From Pseudomonas furukawaii (GTDB lineage Bacteria; Pseudomonadota; Gammaproteobacteria; Pseudomonadales; Pseudomonadaceae), in assembly GCF_002355475.1 (NCBI RefSeq), contig NZ_AP014862.1, positions 3,286,001 through 3,350,000 on the forward strand: a stretch of DNA of 64,000 nucleotides. The letters run 5' to 3'. The position numbers were made by a program, and so were the translations under genes. Below, one piece after another: positions 36,815-45,963 of this stretch; the first letter of the stretch is position 1; each line of letters starts with the position of its first letter. The notes below the pieces were generated by a model. It ran no database searches. It was not told the DNA's origin and saw nothing but the letters and a program-made list of their open reading frames with translations.

Positions 36815-37363
36815 ATGGCAGAAAGCACGCAGCACAAACTGGACCGGGTGCGCCCGCCCCGCGTCCAGATCACCTACGACGTCGAAATCGGCGACGCCAT
36901 CGAGAAGAAGGAACTGCCGCTCGTGGTCGGCATCCTCGCCGACCTGTCGGGCAAGCCCGACCAACCGCTGCCCAAGCTAGGCGAACGTCGCTTCACCGAG
37001 ATCGACCGCGACAACTTCAACCAGGTCCTGGCCTCCATCGCCCCCCGCGCCACCCTGCAGGTGGACAACACCATCAGCGGCGACGGCAGCAAGCTGAACG
37101 TCGAACTGCGCTTCAAGGACATGGACGACTTCGATCCGGTCAGCATCGTCAAGCAGATCACCCCGCTGCGCCGCCTGTTCGAGGCCCGCCAGCGCCTGCG
37201 CGACCTGCTCACCAAGCTGGATGGCAACGACGACCTCGACAAGCTGCTGCAGGACGTGGTGAGCAACACCGAAGGCCTGCAGGAAATCAAGTCCGCCCGC
37301 CCCGAAGCCGAGCCCGCCGCCCCCGCGGCCGAAGGCGACGCACCGGCCGAACCCCAGGCCTGA
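36815..37363 (+). CDS. tssB: T6SS sheath protein TssB
   Basis: The 182-residue protein matches TssB/VipA. KLDRVRPPRVQITYDVEIGD stands at the N-terminus, LPLVVGILADLSGKPD near residue 35, and a conserved core with LNVELRFKDMDDFDPVSIV follows. The C-terminus is an Ala/Pro/Glu-rich tail. TssB and TssC co-polymerise into the contractile sheath. It starts the plus-strand operon and ends 11 bases before tssC. Confidence 0.94.
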   Translation: MAESTQHKLDRVRPPRVQITYDVEIGDAIEKKELPLVVGILADLSGKPDQPLPKLGERRFTEIDRDNFNQVLASIAPRATLQVDNTISGDGSKLNVELRFKDMDDFDPVSIVKQITPLRRLFEARQRLRDLLTKLDGNDDLDKLLQDVVSNTEGLQEIKSARPEAEPAAPAAEGDAPAEPQA

Positions 37364-37374
37364 GGAGAGCCCAC

Positions 37375-38853
37375 ATGGCAACCGAATCCGCCACCAGCAG
37401 CGAGAGCACCACGCAGACCCTGACCCTGCTCGACCGCATCATCGCCGAAGGCCGCATGGCCCACGACGACAGCCAGCAGGACTACGCCCGCGACATGCTC
37501 GCGGAGTTCGCCACCCAGGTGCTCGACGAAGGCATGGCCATCGACAAGGACACCGTGGCCATGATCAACGACCGCATCGGCCAGATCGACAGGCTGATCA
37601 GCGACCAGCTCAACCAGGTCCTGCACCACCCGGAGCTGCAGAAGCTGGAAGCCTCCTGGCGTGGCCTGCACCTGCTGGTGCAGAACACCGAGACCAGCAG
37701 CCGACTGAAGCTGCGGCTGCTCAACGTCACCCAGAAGGAGCTCCAGAACGACCTGGAGAAGGCGGTGGAGTTCGACCAGAGCGCCCTGTTCAAGAAGATC
37801 TACGAGGAGGAATACGGCACCTTCGGCGGCCACCCCTTCAGCCTGCTGGTGGGCGATTACAGCTTCGGCCGCCATCCCCAGGACGTGGCCCTGCTGGAGA
37901 AGCTCTCCAACGTCGCCGCCGCCGCCCACGCCCCCTTCATCGCCGCCGCCAGCCCCCGCCTGTTCGACATGGACAGCTACACCGAGCTGGCGGTCCCCCG
38001 CGACCTGGCCAAGGTCTTCGAGAGCCAGGAGCTGATCAAGTGGCGCAGCTTCCGCGAGAGCGAAGACTCCCGCTACGTCTCCCTCGTGCTGCCGCGCTTC
38101 CTGCTGCGCCTGCCCTACGGCCCAGACACCCTGCCGGTGGAAGGCATGAACTACATCGAGGACGTGAACGGCACCGACCACGCCAAGTACCTCTGGGGCA
38201 ACGCCGCCTGGGCCCTGGCTCAGCGCATCACCGGCGCCTTCGCCCGCTACGGCTGGTGCGCGGCCATCCGGGGCGCCGAGGGTGGCGGCGCGGTGGAGGG
38301 CCTGCCCGCGCACACCTTCCGCACCAGCTCCGGGGACCTGTCGCTGAAGTGCCCCACCGAAGTGGCCATCACCGACCGCCGCGAGAAGGAACTCAACGAG
38401 CTCGGCTTCATCGCCCTGTGCCACAAGAAGAACAGCGACCTCGCGGTGTTCTTCGGGGGCCAGACCACCAACAAGGCGAGGCTCTACAACACCAACGAAG
38501 CCAACGCCAACGCGCGCATCTCCGCGATGCTCCCCTACGTGCTGGCGGCCTCGCGCTTCGCCCACTACCTGAAGGTGATCATGCGCGACAAGGTGGGCAG
38601 CTTCATGACCCGCGACAACGTGCAGACCTACCTCAACAACTGGATCGCGGACTACGTGCTGATCAACGACAACGCGCCCCAGGAGATCAAGGCCCAGTAC
38701 CCGCTGCGCGAGGCGCGGGTGGACGTCAGCGAGGTGGCCGGCAAGCCCGGCGCCTACCGCGCGACGGTGTTCCTGCGCCCGCACTTCCAGCTGGAGGAGC
38801 TGACCGCCTCGATCCGCCTGGTGGCCAGCCTGCCACCGCCGGTAGCGGCCTGA
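37375..38853 (+). CDS. tssC: T6SS sheath protein TssC
   Basis: The 492-residue sheath subunit contains the canonical EASWRGLHLLVQNTETSSRLKL and GHPFSLLVGDYSFG segments (cited separately) and the C-terminal VFLRPHFQLEELTASIRLV strand. It forms the inner layer of the sheath with TssB. I chose ATG 37375, after GAGGAGAGCCCAC. The frame is open upstream through tssB, but that part is not coding. Confidence 0.95.
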   Translation: MATESATSSESTTQTLTLLDRIIAEGRMAHDDSQQDYARDMLAEFATQVLDEGMAIDKDTVAMINDRIGQIDRLISDQLNQVLHHPELQKLEASWRGLHLLVQNTETSSRLKLRLLNVTQKELQNDLEKAVEFDQSALFKKIYEEEYGTFGGHPFSLLVGDYSFGRHPQDVALLEKLSNVAAAAHAPFIAAASPRLFDMDSYTELAVPRDLAKVFESQELIKWRSFRESEDSRYVSLVLPRFLLRLPYGPDTLPVEGMNYIEDVNGTDHAKYLWGNAAWALAQRITGAFARYGWCAAIRGAEGGGAVEGLPAHTFRTSSGDLSLKCPTEVAITDRREKELNELGFIALCHKKNSDLAVFFGGQTTNKARLYNTNEANANARISAMLPYVLAASRFAHYLKVIMRDKVGSFMTRDNVQTYLNNWIADYVLINDNAPQEIKAQYPLREARVDVSEVAGKPGAYRATVFLRPHFQLEELTASIRLVASLPPPVAA

Positions 38854-38929
38854 CCCACCCCGCCCGCCGGAGCGACCGGCGGGCGGATCGCCTCATTCCA
38901 CGCCTTTCCCGACTCAGGAGTTCCACCCG

Positions 38930-39427
38930 ATGGATGCCATCATTCTCGACCTCGGCGACGACATCAAAGGCGACAGCCTGCTCGAGGGCTATTCCGACAA
39001 GATCGAGCTGATGTCCTACAGCCACAACGTGGCGATGCAGGTCACCAACGACGTCAGCAACTCCGAACGCACATCCGGCCGCCCCCATATCGGCGAATTC
39101 ACCGTCACCAAATTCATCGACACCTCCACCCCGTCGCTGAACGAGTACTGCTGCGCCGGCAAGCCCATCACCACCGCGAAGATCACCATTGGCCGCAACG
39201 CCGCCGAGGGCGACGGCAAGATCCTCCCCTTCATCGTCTACACCCTGGACAACGTGGTGCTGTCCAACGTCAGCGTCAGCGGCGGGGCCGGCGGCAAGCC
39301 GGTGGAGACCCTGTCGCTGAACTTCACCAAGATCAAATGGGAGCTCACCGCCCAGAAGGACGACGGCACCAAGGAGGGCACGGCGGCCTCCACCTGGGAC
39401 CTGGCCGCCAACAAGGTGGTCAAGTAG
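38930..39427 (+). CDS. hcp: T6SS tube protein Hcp (TssD)
   Basis: The 165-residue Hcp forms the hexameric rings of the inner tube. It starts MDAIILDLGDDIKGDS and has the conserved YSHNVAMQV, GEFTVTKFIDTSTPSL and FTKIKWELTAQ strands. The preceding 76-base gap could hold an extra signal that raises Hcp level, but I see no defined promoter. It lies between tssC and tssE as in the P. aeruginosa HSI-III cluster. Confidence 0.94.
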   Translation: MDAIILDLGDDIKGDSLLEGYSDKIELMSYSHNVAMQVTNDVSNSERTSGRPHIGEFTVTKFIDTSTPSLNEYCCAGKPITTAKITIGRNAAEGDGKILPFIVYTLDNVVLSNVSVSGGAGGKPVETLSLNFTKIKWELTAQKDDGTKEGTAASTWDLAANKVVK

Positions 39428-39439
39428 GGACGGTCGCCC

Positions 39440-39880
39440 ATGTCGGACGCCGGCCTGCTGCCGCCCCTGTTCGATCGCCTCGCCGCCAGCGCGGACGAGG
39501 CGCCGCCCTTCGACCGGGAGGCCCTGGCCGAATCCGTGCGCCAGGAGCTGGCGCGGTTGCTCGATACGCGCCGCGCCAGGCCCCTCCTGCCCCGCCCACT
39601 GACCGTCCTCGACTACGGCATCGCCGACTGGAGCGCCCTGCACGCCCGCCGCAGCGACGACCGCCGCACCCTGATGCGGGAGATCCGCACCGCCGTGCAA
39701 CACTTCGAACCCCGCCTGCAACTGGCCGAGGTGGAGGCCGAGGCCGTTCCCGGCCAGCCCCAACGCCTGCGTATCCGCCTCGCCGGAACGCTGCGCTGCG
39801 GTCAGCGGCAGTGGCCGGCGGTTTTCCTGGTCGATCCTCGCGACGACGGCCTCGAGGTGCGCCATGAGCGACTCGATTGA
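39440..39880 (+). CDS. tssE: T6SS baseplate protein TssE
   Basis: The 146-residue product has the gp25-like lysozyme-related fold of TssE. LTVLDYGIADWSALHARRSDDR carries the conserved region, and TLMREIRTAVQHFEPRL follows. It is a baseplate wedge component that nucleates sheath assembly. It starts 12 bases after hcp and overlaps tssF by 17 bases. Confidence 0.88.
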   Translation: MSDAGLLPPLFDRLAASADEAPPFDREALAESVRQELARLLDTRRARPLLPRPLTVLDYGIADWSALHARRSDDRRTLMREIRTAVQHFEPRLQLAEVEAEAVPGQPQRLRIRLAGTLRCGQRQWPAVFLVDPRDDGLEVRHERLD

Positions 39881-41663
39881 TCCCGAACTGCTGGACTACT
39901 ACCAGCGCGAACTCAACTGGCTGCGCCACGCCGGCGCCCAGTTCGCCGCCCGCCATCCCAAGGTGGCCAGGCGCCTGGAGCTGTCCCCGGGGGAATGCCC
40001 CGACCCCCATGTGGAACGCTTGCTGGAGGGTTTCTCGCTGCTGGCGGCGCGCCTCCACCGGCGCCTGGATGACGACTACGCCGAGTTCAGCGACGCCCTG
40101 CTCGAACAGCTCTATCCCCTCGCCCTGCGTCCCCTGCCGTCCTGCGCCATCGTCCAGTTCGACCCCGACCCGTCCCAGGGCAACCTCGCCGAAGGCTACC
40201 GGCTGCCCCGGGACACGCCGCTTTTCGTCACCACCCGCGACGGCGCCAGTGTGCATTTCCGCACCAGCGCCGAGGTGGAGCTCTGGCCCCTCGTCATCAG
40301 CGAGGCCAGCCTGCTCGATGGCGACTCCGCGGTGGCGCTGACCGGCCGCCCCGACGCCCGCTCCGCCCTGAGCCTGACGCTGCGCTGCCTGGGCGAGTTC
40401 GACTGGAGCCAGTTGCCGGCGCGCCGGCTGCGCCTGCACCTCGCCGCCGCGCCGGTGACCAGCGCCAGCCTCCTGGACCTGCTGGGCGCCCATTGCCTCG
40501 GCCTTCACTGCGGCGCGCCGGGCCTGCCGCTGCAGGCCTGCCCTGGCGTCCCCGGGCTGGTGGGCTTCGCCGACGACCAGGCACTGCTGCCCGACGAGGA
40601 CGGCCAGCATCCCGGGTTGCGGCTGCTGGCGGAGTACTTCGCCTTTCCCGACAAGTTCGCCTTCTTCGACCTGCCGCTCCAGCCACCCGCCACGGGCGGT
40701 CGTGAGTGCAGGGTGGTGATCGCCTTCGACCGCGCCCCTAACGGCCGGCCGCACCTGCAGGCCAGCGACCTGCAGCTGGGTTGCGCGCCGGCCATCAACC
40801 TGTTTCCGCGCACCTCCGAACCCTTGCGCCCGGACGGCACGCGCAGCGAATACCGCCTGGTGGCCGACGCCCACCGTGAGAACAGCGTGGAGATCCACAG
40901 CATCCGCCGGGTCCGTGCCACCTCGGCCCGGGGCGTCAGCGCAGTGCCCGCCTACTACGGCCAGGTTCGCGACGACCTGTCCTCCAGCGCCGGCCTCTAC
41001 TGGCACGGTCGCCGGGTCCAGGGCATGGCACCGAACCGGCGCGGCACCGACCTCTTGCTGAGCCTGGTGGACACCGGCTTCGACCCGCTGCTGGACGCAC
41101 CGGAATACAGCCTGACCGCCGAGTTGCTGTGCACCAACCGCCACCTCGCGGAGAACCTGCCCGCCGGCACCCGCCTGGGCTTCGAGCGCCCCGGACCGGT
41201 GGCACGGGCCACGCTGCGCAACCCGCCGACGCCCCAGAGCCTGCCGCGCCTGTCCGGCGAGTCACGCTGGCGGCTGGTGTCGCAACTGACCCTCAACCAC
41301 CTGTCGCTGGTGGAAGGCCCCCAGGCCCTGGCGGCCCTGAAGGAACTGCTCAACCTGCACAACCTGCGGGACGAGGCCGGCCCACGGCGGCAGATCGACG
41401 GCATCGCCAGGCTGAGCTGCGAGCGCGTCATGGCACGGGTGGGTGACGACGCCTGGCGTGGCTGGCGCAATGGCCTCGAAGTCCGCATCGACCTCGACTC
41501 CGAACATTTCGCCGGCACCAGCGCCGTGCTGTTCTCCGCCGTCCTGGCGCAGTTCTTTTCCCTTTACGCCACCGCCAATCGCTTCGTGCGCACGGTACTG
41601 GTGGACGCCGACAAGGAGGTACGGACATGGCAGCCACAGGCCGGCATGCCCCTCTGCCTCTGA
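39864..41663 (+). CDS. tssF: T6SS baseplate protein TssF
   Basis: The 599-residue protein matches TssF (VasA/ImpG). It opens with DPELLDYYQRELNWLRHAGAQFAARHPKVA (shown only as the start region), then PHVERLLEGFSLLAARLHRR and FSDALLEQLYP. With TssG it builds the baseplate wedges. Its start lies inside tssE and its end inside tssG, so the three are translationally coupled. Confidence 0.94.
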   Translation: MSDSIDPELLDYYQRELNWLRHAGAQFAARHPKVARRLELSPGECPDPHVERLLEGFSLLAARLHRRLDDDYAEFSDALLEQLYPLALRPLPSCAIVQFDPDPSQGNLAEGYRLPRDTPLFVTTRDGASVHFRTSAEVELWPLVISEASLLDGDSAVALTGRPDARSALSLTLRCLGEFDWSQLPARRLRLHLAAAPVTSASLLDLLGAHCLGLHCGAPGLPLQACPGVPGLVGFADDQALLPDEDGQHPGLRLLAEYFAFPDKFAFFDLPLQPPATGGRECRVVIAFDRAPNGRPHLQASDLQLGCAPAINLFPRTSEPLRPDGTRSEYRLVADAHRENSVEIHSIRRVRATSARGVSAVPAYYGQVRDDLSSSAGLYWHGRRVQGMAPNRRGTDLLLSLVDTGFDPLLDAPEYSLTAELLCTNRHLAENLPAGTRLGFERPGPVARATLRNPPTPQSLPRLSGESRWRLVSQLTLNHLSLVEGPQALAALKELLNLHNLRDEAGPRRQIDGIARLSCERVMARVGDDAWRGWRNGLEVRIDLDSEHFAGTSAVLFSAVLAQFFSLYATANRFVRTVLVDADKEVRTWQPQAGMPLCL

Positions 41664-42643
41664 GCCGGCAACTCCGGGACAGGCCCCAGTCCTTCGAACT
41701 GCTGCAGGCCCTCCTGCTGCTGGAGCGGGAGCGCCCCGACAGCGAGCCCCTGGGCCGAGGCTCCGCCCCCCAGGGTGAAGCCCTGCGGCTGCGCGGCCCA
41801 CTGACGCCCACCTTCGCCGCCAGCCAGGTGGAGCGCCTCGACGAATCACCGGGCGAGCCGCCCTCCCTCACCACACCGGTGTTCGGCCTCGGCGGCCCCG
41901 ACGGCCCGCTGCCCTATGCCTATCAGGAATGGCTGCAGCAACGGGCGCGGCAGAAGGACCATGCTCCCGCCGAGTTCCTCGACCTCTTCCAGCACCGCCT
42001 GCTGAGCCTGCTCTACCGGGTACTGGGCAAACACCGACTGGCCCTGGGTTTCCGCGCGCCGGCCGATTCGCCGGTGCAGGCCCAGCTGCTGGCCCTCTGC
42101 GGCCTGCTCCCGGAGGCGCTGCGCAACCGCCTGGCCCTGCCGGACTCGGCGCTGACGGCGCGCAGCGCCCTGTTCGCGGGCGGACGCCGCTCCCTGGCGG
42201 GATTCGCGGTGCTGGTGCGCCACCAGTTCGCCGTCGCCACCCGCTACGAGGCCTACCAGGGCGGCTGGCGCGACATTCCACCGGCCAGCCGCAGCCGCCT
42301 GCAGCGTGGCGGCCGCAACCTCGGGCTGGGCCGGGACGCCGTCGCCGGCACCCGGGTCTGGGACGAACACGCCGGCATCCGCCTGATCCTCGGCCCGCTG
42401 GACGACGAGCGCGCCCGGGAGCTGCTCCCCGGCGGCCGTGACCACGCGCGCCTGGCCAGCCTGGCCGCCTTCTACTTCGGCCCGGACCTGGACTGCACCC
42501 TCAGCCTGCTGGTGCGTCCCGGCCCGGCGCTGCGCCTCGACCGCAGCCAACCGCCACGCCTCAACTGGAGCGGCGCCCTGCAATTGCGCAGCGATAGCCC
42601 GCTACGAATCGATACCCGACTTCAGCAACGGGAGACGGCCTGA
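41627..42643 (+). CDS. tssG: T6SS baseplate protein TssG
   Basis: The 338-residue protein matches TssG (VasB/ImpH). It shows SFELLQALLLLERERPDS near the start, then GLGGPDGPLPYAYQEWL, and HRLLSLLYRVLGKHR. It partners TssF in the baseplate wedge. It overlaps tssF by 37 bases and ends two bases before clpV. Confidence 0.92.
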   Translation: MAATGRHAPLPLSRQLRDRPQSFELLQALLLLERERPDSEPLGRGSAPQGEALRLRGPLTPTFAASQVERLDESPGEPPSLTTPVFGLGGPDGPLPYAYQEWLQQRARQKDHAPAEFLDLFQHRLLSLLYRVLGKHRLALGFRAPADSPVQAQLLALCGLLPEALRNRLALPDSALTARSALFAGGRRSLAGFAVLVRHQFAVATRYEAYQGGWRDIPPASRSRLQRGGRNLGLGRDAVAGTRVWDEHAGIRLILGPLDDERARELLPGGRDHARLASLAAFYFGPDLDCTLSLLVRPGPALRLDRSQPPRLNWSGALQLRSDSPLRIDTRLQQRETA

Positions 42644-42645
42644 CC

Positions 42646-45195
42646 ATGGAACTCGGCAGCCTGATCGGACGCCTCAATGCGGAGAGCCGCCGCGCCCTGG
42701 AGCGGGCCGCCCAGCGCTGCCTGCAGCGGACCCATCACTATGTGGAGATCGAGCACCTGCTGCTGGAGCTGCTCGACATCGAAGGGGGCGACCTGGCCTG
42801 CCTGCTGCCGCGCTTCGGCCTGGAGCGGGACGCCCTGGCGGCGGAGATCAACCAGGCCCTGGAGCTCTTCAAGGGCGGCAGCACCCGGACGCCGGCGCTT
42901 TCCGCCCAGACCATCGGCCTGCTGGAGGATGCCGTCGTCCAGGCCAGCGTCCTCGGCCAGCCGGGCATCCGCTCCGGCCTGCTGCTGCTCGCGCTGCTGG
43001 ACCGCGACGAGCGCCGGACCCTGCTGCTCAACAGCGCCTCGTCGCTGCTGCGGATTCCGCGGGAGGGACTTCGCCAGAACCTCCTGGAGTGGACCCAGCC
43101 ATCGCGCGAGCACCCTGCCGGCGCCGGCCAGCCCGGCCGGGGCAAGCCCGCGCAGAACACGCCTCAGGACAGCGTCCTCGAGCAGTACACCCAGGACCTC
43201 ACGGCCGACGCCCGAGCCGGCCGCATCGACCCCATCGTCGGCCGCGACGGCGAGATTCGCCAGAGCATCGACATCCTCCTGCGGCGCCGGCAGAACAACC
43301 CGATCCTGGTGGGCGCCCCCGGCGTGGGCAAGACCGCCGTGGTGGAAGGCCTGGCCCTGCGCATCGCCGCCGGGGACGTCCCGCCGCCGCTGCAGGACGT
43401 CATCCTGCGGGTACTCGACCTCGGCCTCCTGCAAGCCGGTGCCGGGGTCAAGGGCGAGTTCGAACAGCGGCTGAAGGGCGTGATCGACGCGGTGCGCGGC
43501 AGCGAGCAACCGATCATCCTGTTCATCGACGAGGCCCACACCCTGATCGGCGCCGGCGGCAGCGAAGGTGGCAGCGACGCCGCCAACCTGCTCAAGCCGG
43601 CCCTGGCCCGCGGCGAACTGCGAACCCTGGCCGCCACCACCTGGCTGGAATACAAGAAGTATTTCGAGAAGGACCCGGCCCTGGCCCGGCGCTTCCAGCT
43701 GGTGCAGGTGGAGGAACCCGACGAGGCCACCGCCGTGGACATGCTGCGGGGCGTCGCCGCCAAGCTGGAGCAGCACCATGGCGTCCAGGTCCTGGATGCC
43801 GCCATCCAGGATGCGGTGAAGCTGTCCCACCGCTACATCTCCGGCCGCCAGTTGCCGGACAAGGCCATCAGCGTGCTCGACACCGCCTGCGCCCGCGTCG
43901 CGCTGGGCCAGCACGACGTCCCCCCGCCCCTGGAAAGCCTGCGTCACCGGGAACTGGCCCTGGAAGACGAGTTGCAGCGCCTGCGCCGGGAGCAGGCCAC
44001 CGGCCTGGACCACCGCGAGCGCATCACCGCCCTTGAAGGCGAATCCACCGCCTACCGGGCCGCCATCCGCGAACTGGAAAGCCGTTGGAGCGAGGAGCGG
44101 GAAGCCGTGCGCGAACTGCTGGAGGCCCGCCGTGAGCTGCTGAACCTGAGCGAAGGCCTGGACGCCGCCCATCCCAACGAGGAACTGGACGACCGCATCG
44201 ACCACCTGGCATCCGAACTCGCTCGCCTGGAGGCCGGCCTGGATGCCATTCGCCAGGACGATCCACTGGTGCCCGAGCAGGTCGATTCCCGGACCGTGGC
44301 CTCGGTGATCGCCGGCTGGACTGGCATCCCCATCGGCAAGATGCTCGCCGACGAAGCCCACGCCGTGCGCACCCTGGGCCAGCGCATGGCGCAGCGGGTC
44401 ATGGGCCAGGACGGCGCGCTGGCCACCATCGCCCTACGTATCCAGGCCTACCGCGCCGGCCTCACCGACCCGGCCAAGCCGGTGGGCGTGTTCCTGCTGG
44501 TGGGACCCACCGGCGTCGGCAAGACCGAGACCGCCTACGCCCTCGCCGACGCGCTCTACGGCGGTGAGCGCAACCTCATCAGCATCAACCTCTCCGAGTA
44601 CCAGGAGGCCCACACCGTCAGCCAGCTCAAGGGCGCCCCGCCCGGCTACGTGGGCTATGGCAGCGGCGGCGTCCTCACCGAAGCCGTGCGCCGCCGCCCC
44701 TACTCCGTGGTGCTGCTGGACGAAATCGAGAAGGCCCACCCGGACGTGCTGGAAGCCTTCTACAACGTCTTCGACAAGGGCGTGATGGAAGACGGCACCG
44801 GGCTGGTGGTGGACTTCAAGAACACCGTGATGCTGGCCACCAGCAACGTCGGCGCCGAGCTGGTCCTCGACTCGCCACCCGACCAGCTGGGCGGCGACGC
44901 CTTCAACGAGCGCCTGCGCCAGGTGCTGCTGCAAGCCTTTCGCCCCGCCTTCCTCGCCCGCATGACCGTCGTGCCCTACCGCCCGCTGGACGAGGCGACC
45001 CTGGAAGGCATCGTCCTGGCCAAGCTGGAGAAACTGCGGGAACGCTACAAGGCCGCCACCGGCAAGCCCTTCGACTACGACCCCGCCATCGTCGAGGCGG
45101 TACTCGCCAAGTGCAGCTCGGCGGGCGCGCGGGATATCGAGAATGTGCTGATGGCGGAGGTGACCGGGAAGCTGGCGGAGTGGGTGCTGGAGTGA
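42646..45195 (+). CDS. clpV: T6SS sheath-recycling ATPase ClpV (TssH)
   Basis: The 849-residue AAA+ unfoldase has an N-terminal Clp domain (residues 1-160). The first AAA+ module has Walker A GAPGVGKTAVVEG near 223 and Walker B ILFIDEAHTLIG near 293. A coiled-coil middle domain spans about 430-520. The second module has GPTGVGKTETAYALAD near 619 and VVLLDEIEKAHPDVLE near 687. ClpV dismantles contracted TssBC sheaths. The VgrG/effector module follows after 124 bases. Confidence 0.95.
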   Translation: MELGSLIGRLNAESRRALERAAQRCLQRTHHYVEIEHLLLELLDIEGGDLACLLPRFGLERDALAAEINQALELFKGGSTRTPALSAQTIGLLEDAVVQASVLGQPGIRSGLLLLALLDRDERRTLLLNSASSLLRIPREGLRQNLLEWTQPSREHPAGAGQPGRGKPAQNTPQDSVLEQYTQDLTADARAGRIDPIVGRDGEIRQSIDILLRRRQNNPILVGAPGVGKTAVVEGLALRIAAGDVPPPLQDVILRVLDLGLLQAGAGVKGEFEQRLKGVIDAVRGSEQPIILFIDEAHTLIGAGGSEGGSDAANLLKPALARGELRTLAATTWLEYKKYFEKDPALARRFQLVQVEEPDEATAVDMLRGVAAKLEQHHGVQVLDAAIQDAVKLSHRYISGRQLPDKAISVLDTACARVALGQHDVPPPLESLRHRELALEDELQRLRREQATGLDHRERITALEGESTAYRAAIRELESRWSEEREAVRELLEARRELLNLSEGLDAAHPNEELDDRIDHLASELARLEAGLDAIRQDDPLVPEQVDSRTVASVIAGWTGIPIGKMLADEAHAVRTLGQRMAQRVMGQDGALATIALRIQAYRAGLTDPAKPVGVFLLVGPTGVGKTETAYALADALYGGERNLISINLSEYQEAHTVSQLKGAPPGYVGYGSGGVLTEAVRRRPYSVVLLDEIEKAHPDVLEAFYNVFDKGVMEDGTGLVVDFKNTVMLATSNVGAELVLDSPPDQLGGDAFNERLRQVLLQAFRPAFLARMTVVPYRPLDEATLEGIVLAKLEKLRERYKAATGKPFDYDPAIVEAVLAKCSSAGARDIENVLMAEVTGKLAEWVLE

Positions 45196-45319
45196 ACGGA
45201 CAGCCGAGCGGGGCGAGAAATCCCGGCAACACCGTACAGGCACGAACGCCGGACCGCGACGGCGGTTCCATCGTTCGGCCGCGACTGAACTCGACCTTGC
45301 GAAGAATGGAGCCTGGTAA

Positions 45320-45940
45320 ATGATTCCGATGATCGTGTTTGTCGGCCCCAATGGGGGGCTCAGCTGGGACAATACCCAAACGATGATGCGCAACAACTGG
45401 TCCGCCATCTGCAACCTGATGGGCACCCATGGCGTCGCGATCTCCACCTTCGCGGGTCAGCGCACCTTCGAATCCAACTTCAACTTCGATGCGTTCAAGT
45501 GCGAGGGCCAGTGCGGTGGACGGGTCCTGCCGCTGGACTGCGCCCAGATGGACCACCGGATTCCCCAGGCCACCCTGCAGTCGAACTTCACCCATCGCCT
45601 CGGCTCCTTCACCCAGACCCTCGTCGGCAACCAGTACCAGGGCGGCTTCGTGCCAACGTCCGGCCCACTGGGGAGGGATGCGCTGATGTCGATCTGGAAG
45701 GTGCTCGATCAGGGCACGCTCCAGGTCATTCCCCACCAGGGGCCCAGCGTGCTGACGGCGAACTACGTCTACTCACCGCTGAACCGGACCGTGCTCGTCA
45801 CCTTTCCGCAGGCGACCGGCCTGAACGCCCAGACGGTCAGCTACGACCTGATCGAGCTCATGCGCAATGACATCACCAACGTCCGACCGCTCTGCCCTCC
45901 CTGCAATGGCGCGAGGAACGGCAACCCCCATCTCTACTGA
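45320..45940 (+). CDS. Unknown protein with HNH-nuclease-like motifs, next to vgrG
   Basis: I do not recognise the family of this 206-residue protein, but it contains a split HNH-like motif set. CEGQC (61-65) could be one zinc half. PLDCAQMDHRIP has D78 and H79 placed like the HNH general base. NVRPLCPPCNGARNG has N187, the second zinc pair C192 and C195, and N196. In ordinary HNH enzymes the two halves lie about 20-40 residues apart; here about 100 residues intervene. There is no signal peptide. The position between clpV and vgrG corresponds to an uncharacterised gene in HSI-III clusters. It could be a T6SS nuclease effector, an accessory protein or something unrelated; the motif reading is mine. 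Confidence 0.7.
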   Translation: MIPMIVFVGPNGGLSWDNTQTMMRNNWSAICNLMGTHGVAISTFAGQRTFESNFNFDAFKCEGQCGGRVLPLDCAQMDHRIPQATLQSNFTHRLGSFTQTLVGNQYQGGFVPTSGPLGRDALMSIWKVLDQGTLQVIPHQGPSVLTANYVYSPLNRTVLVTFPQATGLNAQTVSYDLIELMRNDITNVRPLCPPCNGARNGNPHLY

Positions 45941-45963
45941 CACCCGAGAAGACGCGACGCGAG

